Assembly (NCBI GenBank): GCA_046331545.1
Contig: JAXLQR010000002.1
Span: 1,798,001-1,862,000, forward strand
Source: JADJVL01 sp046331545
Lineage (GTDB): Bacteria; Acidobacteriota; Holophagae; Holophagales; Holophagaceae
Direction: 5' to 3'
Length of the DNA stretch: 64,000 bases
Shown: positions 9,252-18,001 of the stretch, piece after piece
Layout: every line of letters begins with the position of its first letter
Position numbering within the stretch: the first letter of the stretch is position 1
Translations under genes and position numbers: made by a program
The notes under the pieces: generated by a model
What the model saw: the letters and a program-made list of their open reading frames with translations, nothing else
Database searches by the model: none
Told to the model about the DNA's origin: nothing

Positions 9252-9599
9252 CTACAGGAACTCCACGAACTGGTGCAGCACGGGGATCTTGTGCCGCTTG
9301 CCCTTGGTGGCCTGCAGGATGCTCGTCACCGACATGGCGAGGCACCAGAGGAGCCAGATGGGCAGGATCCAGCGGAGGCTGAGGTCGCCGAGGATGGGGA
9401 AGAGGCCGCTGAAGATGAGGGCCATCGCCACCACCAGTTCGGAGAAGGCGAGCAGCACGCCCTGCTTGGCATTCCAGAGCAGCTCCTCGTCCTCACGGTT
9501 CTTCAGGTAGGGCACGAAGGCCCAGGGGCCCGCATAGCAGAGCACGAGGTCCCGAAGGCGCGCTCCGGTGTAGAGGGGCGAGGGGGTCTCGAAGGGCAA
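9252..9599 (-). CDS. Small membrane protein (DUF4870-like), probable TTG start
   Basis: 115 residues with three or four hydrophobic stretches: LVLCYAGPWAFVPYL, LLAFSELVVAMALIFSG, and WILPIWLLWCLAMSVTSIL. The pattern of helix, polar WNAKQG segment, helix and C-terminal amphipathic region resembles DUF4870/Tic20-like small membrane proteins, but the match is weak. The TTG at 9599 was chosen because a GGGGGAG ribosome-binding site lies 6 nt upstream. The frame continues upstream without a plausible ATG and with low-complexity sequence. The function is unknown. It converges on queA. Confidence 0.62.
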   Translation of the reverse strand: MPFETPSPLYTGARLRDLVLCYAGPWAFVPYLKNREDEELLWNAKQGVLLAFSELVVAMALIFSGLFPILGDLSLRWILPIWLLWCLAMSVTSILQATKGKRHKIPVLHQFVEFL

Positions 9600-9774
9600 G
9601 GCGGTCTCCCCCTCGAGGATAACGCGGGCGGCCCGCCCCCCGCCTCGTCCAGCCCGCCGGACCGTCCAGACCCCGCGCTTCAACCTCCGGCCGCCGTCCG
9701 GGTCCGAAGGGCCACACCCCGCCTTGCCGGCTCCGTCCCCGGGACGGATCCTGGTTCCCACCTCCGGAGCGTCC

Positions 9775-10281
9775 ATGCGAGTCCTCCCCGCCGCCCTGCT
9801 GACGGCCGCGCTGCTGCCCCTGGGAACCCTCGCCTGCGGCGGGGGCGGGGGCGGGGGCGGGTCGAGTTCCGGCGGGGGCGGCATTCCGGGCACCACCTGC
9901 CCGACGGGGACCGTGATCGCGAGTCCCACCTTCAGCGCCCACATCCTGCCGGCCCTCCAGCTCAGCTGCGGCTCCGCCACCAGCTCCTGCCACGGCGGAT
10001 CGGCCCTCCCCAGCGGCCACGTGAGCTACGCCACCGGCAGCGGACGCAGCGCGACGGACGTCTACAACGACCTCGTCAACGTTGTCCCCAGTAACGCCCC
10101 GGCCGGCTACTTCCGCGTGAAACCCGGGGACGTGTCCAAGTCCTGGATCATCGAGAAGGTGTCCTCCGATCAGCCGGGCGGCTCCGGATTCGGGGCGCGC
10201 ATGCCCCTCTCCGCCCCCAACCTCTGCCAGCCCACCTCGGACACCTGGAAGAACTGGATCAACGCCGGCGCCCCCTTCTGA
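9775..10281 (+). CDS. Exported lipoprotein with planctomycete-type cytochrome-like domain
   Basis: 168 residues. The signal peptide ends in a lipobox (LGTLAC, Cys about 21), followed by a glycine/serine tether. The remainder resembles the PSCyt1/planctomycete cytochrome C domain: FSAHILPALQLSCGSATSSC-His, then RVKPGD and the C-terminal GARMPL and WKNWINAGAPF blocks. The haem motif is C-x6-C-H instead of C-x2-C-H, so covalent haem attachment is uncertain. GGAG precedes the ATG. It is followed after 109 nt by DUF1800 and then DUF1501, which often travel together, so the three probably form one exported system of unknown function. Confidence 0.72.
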   Translation: MRVLPAALLTAALLPLGTLACGGGGGGGGSSSGGGGIPGTTCPTGTVIASPTFSAHILPALQLSCGSATSSCHGGSALPSGHVSYATGSGRSATDVYNDLVNVVPSNAPAGYFRVKPGDVSKSWIIEKVSSDQPGGSGFGARMPLSAPNLCQPTSDTWKNWINAGAPF

Positions 10282-10390
10282 TCCCCTGACAACCGCATGA
10301 AACCGGCGTGCCCGGCTTCAACCTTCTCCGGGCCACCCCGGTCCAACCTGGATTCCATTCCCGACCTTCCCCATCCCGCCCGGAGGACCC

Positions 10391-12022
10391 ATGGCCACCT
10401 TCGACGCCCCGAAAACCTCCTGGTCCGCGGCCGACGTGCAGCACCTGGCCCGCCGCGCGGGCTTCGGGGCCTCGCCGGAGTTCGCCGCGCAGCTCGCGGC
10501 GCAGCCGGTGGGCGCCACCGTGGACGCCTGGGTGGACGGCACGGGGGCCAGCTTCACCGCCTTCAACGCCGCGCTGGCCGCCAACGCCGACCCGGTCAGC
10601 TATCCCCAGGTCAACGCCAATCCCAACGTGCCCGGCAGCCAGGCCCTGCCCGCGGACCCCGCGCCGCATCCCTACCGCCTGGAATCCTGGCGGCAGGCCC
10701 AGAACGGGCAGTCCCAGTGGGCGTGGCGCATGCACTACTCGCCCTATCCCTTCCAGGAGCGGCTGGCCCTCTTCTGGCACAACTTCTTCGCCACGGGCTT
10801 CGAGAAGGTGCGCAGCCTCGGCCTGGTGATGGACCTCGTCCAGCTCTACCGGGACCACGGCCTGGACACCTTCCCCGAGCTGCTGGTGCGCGTCAGCCAG
10901 AGCCCCGCCATGTCCATGTGGCTGGACTCGGTGCTGAACCAGATCCCCCAGCCCGCCAACACCGCCATCCCCAACGAGAACTACGCCCGGGAGGTGATGG
11001 AGCTCTACAGCCTGGGCGTGGACAACGGCTACAACCAGACCGACATCACCGAGCTGGCCAAGGCCCTCTCCGGCTGGAGCTTCACGTCCAAGCCCGGCGA
11101 CGTGGAAGTCATGCCGGTGAGCCAGCAGAACTCCCTGCGCACCGCCACCTTCGCGGTGTACCGGGGACAGGCCAACCCCGACGGCCTGGACTACAACGGC
11201 CGTGTCCGCGCCACGCTGCCCAACACCCACTACACCGGCACCGTCAACTTCCTGGGCCAGGCCTTCAACGCCGGCGCGGCGACGAACTACGGCGCGGACA
11301 TCATCCGCGCCATCCCCGCCCTGCGGGCCACCCAGTGCTCCGAGTTCCTGGCCAAGCGCATCCTCCTCGGCTTCGTCACCCCTTCGGCCACCGCCACCGT
11401 CCTCCAGGACCTCGCCGCCCTCATCCGGTCCCTGAACTTCGACCTCCGGGCGGTGTTCAAGGCGGTCTTCAAGTCGGCCTACTTCTACGATCCCGCCCAC
11501 CGCTACACCCTCGCCGAAGGGCCCGTGTCCTGGGTCGTCCGCGGGGCCCGCGCCCTCGCCCTGCCCTTCGCCCAGGCCTCCGCCTCCGCGCCCTACCGCT
11601 ATCCCGCCTGGATGCTCTTCGCCAACGTGGCCTTCGAGCAGGCGGGCATGCGCTTCCTGGACTCCGACGGCCCCAACGGCTGGGCCGAGCACCTGGGCTG
11701 GATCAACAGCGGCACCATGCGCTACCGCGGCAAGTTCGCCGCGGCCCTGGCCCTGGGCGAGAGCGTTCCCTACGCGGGCAACACCTACGAGCTCTTCCCC
11801 GCCAGCGTGCCCCTCTGGTTCCAGGCTCCGCCCGCCTCGGGCCTCGACGTCTACAACCGCCTGGTGGCCCTCCTCCAGCCCGCGCCCATCCCCGCGAGCG
11901 TCCGGGACGCCTGGCTGGCGGCCCTCTACCCGGGCTCCTTCACCTGGGACGCCAACGCCCAGACGTCGGCCCGGCGCCTCGCCTACCTCATCCTCTGCTC
12001 CCCCGGCAGCCAGCTCTATTAG
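10391..12022 (+). CDS. DUF1800 family protein
   Basis: 543 residues, a typical length for DUF1800. Conserved blocks include HLARRAGFGASPEFAAQL near the N-terminus, ALFWHNFFATG (about residue 133), ENYAREVMELYSLGV (about 198) and the C-terminal DAWLAALYPGSFTWDANAQ. No clear signal peptide is seen in this copy, although its partners are exported. A GGAGG ribosome-binding site lies just before the ATG. The DUF1501 gene starts 10 nt after its stop, which is the usual order in Planctomycetota, Acidobacteriota and Proteobacteria. The biochemical function is not established. The tight coupling to a Tat-exported DUF1501 partner suggests a joint envelope role. Confidence 0.88.
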   Translation: MATFDAPKTSWSAADVQHLARRAGFGASPEFAAQLAAQPVGATVDAWVDGTGASFTAFNAALAANADPVSYPQVNANPNVPGSQALPADPAPHPYRLESWRQAQNGQSQWAWRMHYSPYPFQERLALFWHNFFATGFEKVRSLGLVMDLVQLYRDHGLDTFPELLVRVSQSPAMSMWLDSVLNQIPQPANTAIPNENYAREVMELYSLGVDNGYNQTDITELAKALSGWSFTSKPGDVEVMPVSQQNSLRTATFAVYRGQANPDGLDYNGRVRATLPNTHYTGTVNFLGQAFNAGAATNYGADIIRAIPALRATQCSEFLAKRILLGFVTPSATATVLQDLAALIRSLNFDLRAVFKAVFKSAYFYDPAHRYTLAEGPVSWVVRGARALALPFAQASASAPYRYPAWMLFANVAFEQAGMRFLDSDGPNGWAEHLGWINSGTMRYRGKFAAALALGESVPYAGNTYELFPASVPLWFQAPPASGLDVYNRLVALLQPAPIPASVRDAWLAALYPGSFTWDANAQTSARRLAYLILCSPGSQLY

Positions 12023-12032
12023 GGAGACGGCC

Positions 12033-13385
12033 ATGACCACGCGGCGCACCTTTCTCAAGACCGGCCTCGCGGGCAGCGCGGCCCTCGCCGGGCTCTCGGC
12101 CTGCGGCGGTGGCGGCGGCAGCTCCTCCAGCTCCGGCGGCGGCGGCACCGGAGGCGGCGGGGGCGGCAGCAATCCGCCGCCGGCGGCGCCCATCCTCGTC
12201 ATCGTCCAGATCGACGGGGGCAACGACTGGCTGAGCATGACGCCGCCCACCGCGGGCGCCAACCTCAGCGCCTACCAGTCGAAGCGCAGCAGCCTGCGCA
12301 TCGACGCGGCCAACACCACCGACCTGGGCAGCGGCATCGGCGTCAACAAGGACCTCACGGGCTTCGACGCCCTCCAGGCCGCGGGCCAGGTGGCCTGGAT
12401 CCCCGGCATCGGGATGCCGAACCCGAACCTGAGCCACTTCACCGCCAAGGACATCTGGGGCTACGGCGCCGCCACCCCCGACGGCAGCGGCTGGCTGGGC
12501 CGCTGGGCCGACAAGGTCTTCAGCGCCAATGACGTGCTGAAGGGGATCATCGTCGAGTCCACGCTGCCCATCATGCTCAAGGGCCACACCCAGTCCTTCG
12601 TGGGGATCACCGGCTCCAGCGGCTTCACCTACCCTTCCTGGCTCCTGCGCACCGACGCGGTGCCCAGCGCCAACACCCTGGCCACCGGCTGGCTCCAGAG
12701 CCTGACCACCGCGGGCACCGACGCGGCGAGCCTCGAGGCCTACACCGCCGTGGGCGGCTCGGGAAAGCAGTTCTATGACGCCCAGAGCCAGTTCAACACC
12801 CTCATCAAGGCCCGCACGCCCGCCGTGCCCTACCCCGGCGATTCCACGTATCCCGTGAAGAACCTCAACGGCGGGAACCTGACCAGCGCCCTGAGCAACG
12901 AGCTCAAGCTCATCGCCCAGATGATCGCCAGCGACCTGCCCACCCAGGTCTACTACGCCCGCCTGGGCGGCTGGGACACCCACAGCAACCAGGCCAACGA
13001 CCATCCCAACCTGCAGCGGGCCCTCGGCGGCTCCATCAAGGCCTTCTGGGACGACCTGGCCACGATCACCACCGCCGCCGGCCCCGCCCAGGACCGCGTC
13101 CTCATCGCCACCTGGAGCGAGTTCGGACGCCGCGTGCAGGAGAACAACGGGGGCACGGACCACGGCACCGCCTCCCTCTCCTTCGTGGTGGGCAAGAAGC
13201 TCAAGGGCGGCCTCTACGGCAGCGGCTACCCCAACCTCGCGGACCTGGACGCCAACGGGAACATGAAGTTCACCACCGACTTCCGCAGCCTCTACGCCAC
13301 GCTGCTGGAGCGCTGGCTGGGGCAGAGCGCCACCGTGACCGACCAGCTCCTGGGCACCAACTACCCGCGGCTGGGCTTCCTCTGA
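12033..13385 (+). CDS. DUF1501 family protein, Tat-exported probable lipoprotein
   Basis: 450 residues. The N-terminus has a twin-arginine motif (TTRRTFLKTG), a hydrophobic stretch and a lipobox-like LSAC followed by a long glycine/serine linker (residues about 25-48). The core has the DUF1501 alkaline-phosphatase-like blocks VIVQIDGGNDWLSM, YYARLGGWDTHSNQ and TWSEFGRRVQENNGGTDHGT, whose Asp/His residues suggest a metal site. It follows DUF1800 by 10 nt with a GGGAG ribosome-binding site. Tat export implies folding, perhaps with cofactor, before transport. It stops 4 nt from the convergent permease gene. The substrate is unknown. Confidence 0.9.
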   Translation: MTTRRTFLKTGLAGSAALAGLSACGGGGGSSSSSGGGGTGGGGGGSNPPPAAPILVIVQIDGGNDWLSMTPPTAGANLSAYQSKRSSLRIDAANTTDLGSGIGVNKDLTGFDALQAAGQVAWIPGIGMPNPNLSHFTAKDIWGYGAATPDGSGWLGRWADKVFSANDVLKGIIVESTLPIMLKGHTQSFVGITGSSGFTYPSWLLRTDAVPSANTLATGWLQSLTTAGTDAASLEAYTAVGGSGKQFYDAQSQFNTLIKARTPAVPYPGDSTYPVKNLNGGNLTSALSNELKLIAQMIASDLPTQVYYARLGGWDTHSNQANDHPNLQRALGGSIKAFWDDLATITTAAGPAQDRVLIATWSEFGRRVQENNGGTDHGTASLSFVVGKKLKGGLYGSGYPNLADLDANGNMKFTTDFRSLYATLLERWLGQSATVTDQLLGTNYPRLGFL

Positions 13386-13389
13386 TCCC

Positions 13390-14163
13390 TCACCGGCGCA
13401 GCATGAGCACCGCCATCGCCGCCATCACGACGGCGAAAGCGATCCGCAGGGCCGGGCCCTTCACCGACGTGGCCAGGCGCGCGCCGAAGAAGGCGCCCGC
13501 CATGAAGCCCGCCGCCACGCCGCCGAGGATGGCCCAGGGCAGGCCGTTCTGGGCGGTGGCGTAGACGATCACGCCCGGCAGGAAGATGGGGGGCAGCATC
13601 ACGGCGAGGCTGGTGGCCTGGGCCTCGTGCTGGGACATCCCGAGCCACGCCGCCAGCAGCGGGATGATCACCACGCCGCCCCCGATGCCCAGCAGGCCCG
13701 AGGACACCCCGCCGACGAGGCCGATGGCCAGGCCGGGCGCCACCGTCGCTTCCCCGGCCACGGCGGGGGCCGGACCCGGCGCCCGGGCCTCCCCGGCCAG
13801 CAGCATCCGCAGCGCCATCAGGACCAGGAAACCGGCGAAGCCCCAGCGGAGGGGCGGTTCGGGGATGCGGTTCGCGAGCAGGCTGCCGCCGTACACGCCC
13901 CCCAGGAAGCCCGCGACCAGGAGGCCGACCAGCCTCCAGCGGATGCGCACCCCCATGCGCCGGTAGTGCAGGACCGCCGGCAGGCCGTTGGGCAGCAGCA
14001 TGGCCGCCAGCGTCACGCCCTGGGCCTGGTGCTGGTTGAGTCCCAGGGCCAGGCCCAGCAGGGGCACCAGCACGATGCCGCCTCCGATGCCGAACATGCC
14101 GCTGAGGAGGCCGCCGGCGAGGCCCGACCCGAAACCCGCGGCGGCCTGCAGGAGCGGGCTCAC
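13390..14163 (-). CDS. Sulfite exporter TauE/SafE family membrane permease
   Basis: 257 residues with about eight hydrophobic helices in two inverted halves, each carrying the family glycine motif (SGMFGIGGGIVLVPLL near residue 20 and SGLLGIGGGVVIIPLLA near residue 155). Members move sulfite, sulfoacetate or other small organic anions across the inner membrane, and substrates cannot be told from sequence. The start is GTG, overlapping the stop of the upstream gene (GTGA), so it is translationally coupled to the DUF6702-like exported protein. No sulfur-metabolism gene is nearby to narrow the substrate. Confidence 0.88.
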   Translation of the reverse strand: MSPLLQAAAGFGSGLAGGLLSGMFGIGGGIVLVPLLGLALGLNQHQAQGVTLAAMLLPNGLPAVLHYRRMGVRIRWRLVGLLVAGFLGGVYGGSLLANRIPEPPLRWGFAGFLVLMALRMLLAGEARAPGPAPAVAGEATVAPGLAIGLVGGVSSGLLGIGGGVVIIPLLAAWLGMSQHEAQATSLAVMLPPIFLPGVIVYATAQNGLPWAILGGVAAGFMAGAFFGARLATSVKGPALRIAFAVVMAAMAVLMLRR

Positions 14164-14648
14164 CTGCGCGCCCCGTCCAGGGGCAGTTCGGGATGCCTGG
14201 CGTCGAAGGAGAGACCCCGCCGCGCGCCCAGGCCCTCCACCGTGACCAGGTTCTGCTGGGCGCGGTGGCGGTCGAAGAAGAGGGTGTGGCGCAGCCGCGC
14301 GCCCTTCGCCGACGCGAGCGGCGCCTCCAGGGTCAGCACGAGGTCGAAGGCGTCGGCGTCCTGGGACGCGACCTTCCAGGCAAGGACCCGGCCCGCGCCG
14401 TCCCGGAGGACGATGCGGTCGTTCAGGTAGGCCTGCAGCAGGGCGGGCTCGAAGATCTCGCCATCCTTGAGCGGCAGGCGCCGCCCCGCGAAGGCCTCCA
14501 GTTCCGGCTGCAAGTGGTGCAGCACCAGGCGCAGCCGCAGGGAGGCCCGGCCCTTGGCGAGGGTGAGCACGCCGTAGGTCACGGGATAGTCGTGGGCGGG
14601 CGCGGCGAGGGCGGCCGTCACGACGAGGCTCAGGGCTCGGGTCCTCAT
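14160..14648 (-). CDS. Small exported protein, DUF6702-like
   Basis: 162 residues. A short signal peptide (RTRALSLVVTAALAAPAHD) precedes a beta-rich domain. The pattern (a His-Asp start, YGVLTLAKGRASLRLRLVLH, LQAYLNDRIVLRDGAGRVLA, and the end block RHTLFFDRHRAQQNLVTVEG) resembles DUF6702, a family of periplasmic proteins of about 165 residues; I rate this as likely, not certain. It overlaps the TauE-type permease by 4 nt, so it may bind or present the permease's substrate. Its ATG lies 77 nt from the end of the M1 peptidase gene. Confidence 0.65.
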   Translation of the reverse strand: MRTRALSLVVTAALAAPAHDYPVTYGVLTLAKGRASLRLRLVLHHLQPELEAFAGRRLPLKDGEIFEPALLQAYLNDRIVLRDGAGRVLAWKVASQDADAFDLVLTLEAPLASAKGARLRHTLFFDRHRAQQNLVTVEGLGARRGLSFDARHPELPLDGARR

Positions 14649-14724
14649 GGCCTCGAGTATCGCGCGGAGCGGGTTCCCTTCCGGGGCGGGATGCTCCGGA
14701 ACCCGGAGCCCGGGAGGCGGCCGC

Positions 14725-17139
14725 TCAGGGCCTGGACCCCGGCCGCTGGGCCACCGGTGCCGGCGCCTCGCCCTTCCGCCCCTCCCCGCCGGGCCGGACC
14801 GCCTGCATGGGATTCGGCGTCCGGGGCGGCGGCGGCGCGAGGTCGAGGATCTGCGGCGGACCGATGCGTCGGGCATAGCTGTCGTTGGAGCGGTCCACGT
14901 CCGGGATCTCCAGGAAGGGATCCAGCTCCACGGCGACGAGCTCCTTCTCGGTCGCCACCAGCTTCGAGAAGCGCTCCTCGTTCTGCATCCAGGCCTGCGC
15001 CGGGAGGCGGAGGAGCTCGGTGCTGCCGTCCCTGAACTCAAGCCGCGCGATGATGGGCATGGGGAACTTCCCCACGTTGCGGAACGTGATGCGGTAGAGG
15101 TTCTTGGCGTAGCCGAGCCACGCCTTGGCGTCCGGGTCCAGGGCCTTCCGGTGGGCCTCGAACTTCTGGAGGTCCGCCGCGGTGACGCCGTAGCGGTCCC
15201 AGCCGCCGTCGGTGTAGAAGTCCTGGAGGCCCAGGCGCTTCTCTTCGCCGCCCTCGGGGATGAGGGCCTTGTCCCGCAGCTTCGAGATGTTCTGGTCGCG
15301 GCGGGCGTCAGCCTCCTTCTGGCGCGCCTTGGCCTTCGCCGGATCGCCGTCGCCGAGGCGGAACCACTCGACGTTCTCCACCGCGAGGTCCGGGGCCAGG
15401 GTCATGTAGAACCAGCCGCGCCAGAACCAGTCCAGGTCCAGCCCGGAGGCGTCGTTCATGGTGCGGAAGAAGTCGCTCGGCTGGGGCCGCTTGAACTTCC
15501 AGCGCCGGGCGTACTCCTTGAACGCGAAGTCGAAGAGCTCCCGGCCCATGATCGTCTCGCGCAGCATGTTGAAGCCCGCGGCGGGCTTCTGGTAGGCGTT
15601 GGGCCCGAAGTGCCGGACGGCGTCGCTCTGGGTCATGATGGGCGTCGCGTCGGGGAACTTGAGGTAGTCGGTGATGCCCTGGACGATGCTGCGGGTCGTG
15701 GGGAAGTCCGGATCCCACTCCTTCTCCGCGAGGTACTGGAGGAAGGTGTTGAAGCCCTCGTCCATCCAGGACCACTGGCGCTCGTCGCTGTTGACGATCA
15801 TGGGGAAGAAGTTGTGGCCGACCTCGTGGATGACGACCCCCACGAGGCCCTGCTTGGTGCGCTCGCTGTAGGTGCCGTCCTTCTCCGGCCGGGGGCCGTT
15901 GAAGCAGAGCATCGGGTACTCCATGCCGCCGCCGCCCCCGAGGCCGAGGCAGCTGATGGCCACCGGATAGGGGTAGTCGAAGGTGTAGCGGCCGTAGACC
16001 TTCAGGGTGTGCGCCACCGCCGCGGTGCTGTAGCGGTCCCAGAGGGGCATGCCCTCCTTCGTGTAGCCGCTCATGGCCAGCACCGTGCGGCCGTTCACGT
16101 CCACGCCCTGGGCGTCCCAGATCTGCCGCCGGCAGGTGTTCCAGGCGAAGTCCCGCACGTTGGCGGCCTTGAACCTCCAGACGGAAGTCCCCGATCGGCC
16201 CGGCCGCGATTCCGGCGTTCCCGCCTCCTCGGGGCTGACGATGAAGACCGGCTTCGCGGAGGTCCTCGCCTTGGCGAGGCGCTCCCGCTGGGCCGGCGTG
16301 AGCACCTCCTGGGGATTCTGCAGCTCCCCGGTGGCCAGCACCGTGAAGTCCCAGGGCACCGTGATCTCCACGTCCCAGTCGCCGAACTCGAGGGTGAACT
16401 CGCCCTGGCCGAGGAACTGCTGGTGCTGCCAGCCCAGGTCGTCGGTGTAGGCCGCCAGCCGCGGCTGCCACTGGGCGAGGTTGTAGAGCCGCGCCCCGTC
16501 CTCGAACTGCTCCACGCCGCTGCGCCCGCCGGCGTGCTTGTAGTTGTTGACGACGTAGTCCCAGGCCACCGAGAACTTCAGCGCCTGTCCGGGCTTCAGC
16601 GGCGCCGGCAGGTCCACCCGCATCATGGTGTCCACCACGGTGAAGGGCAGGTCCCGGCCGGCGGCGTCCTTCACGGCGCGGATGCGGCAGCCGTCGCGGT
16701 TGTCCTTGGACTCCACGGCCCGCAGGGCCCAGGTCGAGACGCCCGGCCGGCCCTCCCCGGCCATGGCCGCGAGGTTGGGCGCCGAACGGCTGTTGGCCCC
16801 GGTGGAGGTCGCCTTCCGGATGTTCTGGTCGAGCTGGAGCCAGAGGTAGCGCAGTTCGTCCGGGGCGTTGTTGTGGTAGGTGATCTCCTCGGTCCCGGCG
16901 ACGGTCTGGGTGGCGTCGTCCAGGGCCACCCGGATGCGGTAGTCCACCTGCTGCTGCCAGTAGCGGTGGCCCGGCGCGCCGCTGGCCGCGCGGTAGACGT
17001 TGGGGGTGGGCAGGTTCTCCAGCTTGCGGAAGAAGCTCTCGTTGGCCTTGCTGCGGTTCTCCGGCAGCGTCGGCCCCTGGGGCGCCTGGGCCGTCAGGGA
17101 GAGACCGGCCAGCAGCGCGGAAAGCGTCGGTCGGCGCAC
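14725..17139 (-). CDS. Secreted M1-family zinc metallopeptidase (aminopeptidase-like)
   Basis: 804 residues from a GTG start with GGAGG 5 nt upstream. The N-terminus is a signal peptide (RRPTLSALLAGLSLTAQA). The catalytic domain shows the exopeptidase motif GGGGMEYPML (about residue 405) and the zinc motif HEVGHNFFP with the third ligand in WMDEGFNTF (HExxH-x18-E, about residues 437-460). The C-terminal region ends in a proline-rich tail. M1 enzymes remove N-terminal residues from peptides; secretion implies use of extracellular or periplasmic peptides. The frame continues upstream of GTG, but that part overlaps the divergent phosphoesterase gene and is not conserved. It is divergent from that gene across about 65 nt. 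Confidence 0.9.
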   Translation of the reverse strand: MRRPTLSALLAGLSLTAQAPQGPTLPENRSKANESFFRKLENLPTPNVYRAASGAPGHRYWQQQVDYRIRVALDDATQTVAGTEEITYHNNAPDELRYLWLQLDQNIRKATSTGANSRSAPNLAAMAGEGRPGVSTWALRAVESKDNRDGCRIRAVKDAAGRDLPFTVVDTMMRVDLPAPLKPGQALKFSVAWDYVVNNYKHAGGRSGVEQFEDGARLYNLAQWQPRLAAYTDDLGWQHQQFLGQGEFTLEFGDWDVEITVPWDFTVLATGELQNPQEVLTPAQRERLAKARTSAKPVFIVSPEEAGTPESRPGRSGTSVWRFKAANVRDFAWNTCRRQIWDAQGVDVNGRTVLAMSGYTKEGMPLWDRYSTAAVAHTLKVYGRYTFDYPYPVAISCLGLGGGGGMEYPMLCFNGPRPEKDGTYSERTKQGLVGVVIHEVGHNFFPMIVNSDERQWSWMDEGFNTFLQYLAEKEWDPDFPTTRSIVQGITDYLKFPDATPIMTQSDAVRHFGPNAYQKPAAGFNMLRETIMGRELFDFAFKEYARRWKFKRPQPSDFFRTMNDASGLDLDWFWRGWFYMTLAPDLAVENVEWFRLGDGDPAKAKARQKEADARRDQNISKLRDKALIPEGGEEKRLGLQDFYTDGGWDRYGVTAADLQKFEAHRKALDPDAKAWLGYAKNLYRITFRNVGKFPMPIIARLEFRDGSTELLRLPAQAWMQNEERFSKLVATEKELVAVELDPFLEIPDVDRSNDSYARRIGPPQILDLAPPPPRTPNPMQAVRPGGEGRKGEAPAPVAQRPGSRP

Positions 17140-17203
17140 GGGAGCCTCCAGGGAAAAGAGCCATCGTATCACGATGGATACCCCCCGCCAGGGGCGTGTT
17201 CCA

Positions 17204-17998
17204 ATGGCAGGGATGCAGATCCAGGTCACCGACGACGTCCTCATCGACAGCCGCCGCGCCGTGTGGATGCCCAAGGCGGGCACCCTGGTGGTCGCGGACC
17301 TCTTCTTCGGCCTGGGCGCGGCCCGCCGGAAGAAGCCCGACCTGCTGCCCGTGGCCCAGCAGAACGAGATCTGGGAACGCCTCCTGGGCCTGGTGGCGGA
17401 CCTCGCCCCCACCCGCATCGCCATCCTCGGGGACATGAAGCCGAACCAGGGCGGCCTCGAGGGGGAGGAGGCCGAGGAGCTGCGCCAGATCATCGCCAAG
17501 CTCCAGGGCCGCGGGAAGCGCGAGCTGGTCCAGGTGGTGGGGCATCCCGAGCGGGCCTGGGGCCCGGCGCTGGAAGGCACCGGCCTGCAGCCCCTGGAGA
17601 CCTGGCGGGTGGGCCGCCACACGCTGATGCACCGCCGGCGCGTCTTCGTCTATCCCCGGCACGAGCCCCGGGACGGCTTCTGGATCAACGGCGGCCTCCA
17701 TCCGCTCTTCGTGGAACCCCAGGTCGGCCCCGACCACGGGGAGGCCTGGATCCGCCACCCCTCCTTCCTCTTCACGGGCTATGCGCTGGTGATGCCGCCC
17801 TTCGTGGGCTACGCCCAGGGCTGGGAGGTCATGCAGCCGGACCGGCTGCCGAGGCAGGCCCGGGCCTGGAAGCTGGTGGGGTCCCACCTGGCCTCCCTCG
17901 ACCTTCCCGAGCTGCCCGCGCCGCCGGAGTCCCTGCGCACCCTCGCGCGGACCGGGCGCCCGGCCCGGGGCCGGCCGGCCCCCGCCGGGGAGGGTTGA
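17204..17998 (+). CDS. Metallophosphoesterase resembling the DNA-ligase-associated (PdeM) family
   Basis: 264 residues. The N-terminal pattern (RRAVWMPKAGTLVVADLFFG, then APTRIAILGDMKPNQG and VQVVGHPERAW) fits calcineurin-like phosphoesterases of the PdeM type. However, the canonical DxH is DLF here, GDxxH is GDMKP and GNHE is GHPE, so several metal ligands are changed and activity is doubtful. The C-terminal part (FVYPRHEPRDGFWINGG, HPSFLFTGYALVMPPF) is intact in outline. PdeM genes usually sit beside ligase and helicase genes, and none are here. The start is uncertain: ATG at 17204, with AGGGG 9 nt upstream, is preferred over 17213. Confidence 0.6.
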   Translation: MAGMQIQVTDDVLIDSRRAVWMPKAGTLVVADLFFGLGAARRKKPDLLPVAQQNEIWERLLGLVADLAPTRIAILGDMKPNQGGLEGEEAEELRQIIAKLQGRGKRELVQVVGHPERAWGPALEGTGLQPLETWRVGRHTLMHRRRVFVYPRHEPRDGFWINGGLHPLFVEPQVGPDHGEAWIRHPSFLFTGYALVMPPFVGYAQGWEVMQPDRLPRQARAWKLVGSHLASLDLPELPAPPESLRTLARTGRPARGRPAPAGEG

Positions 17999-18001
17999 AG
18001 C

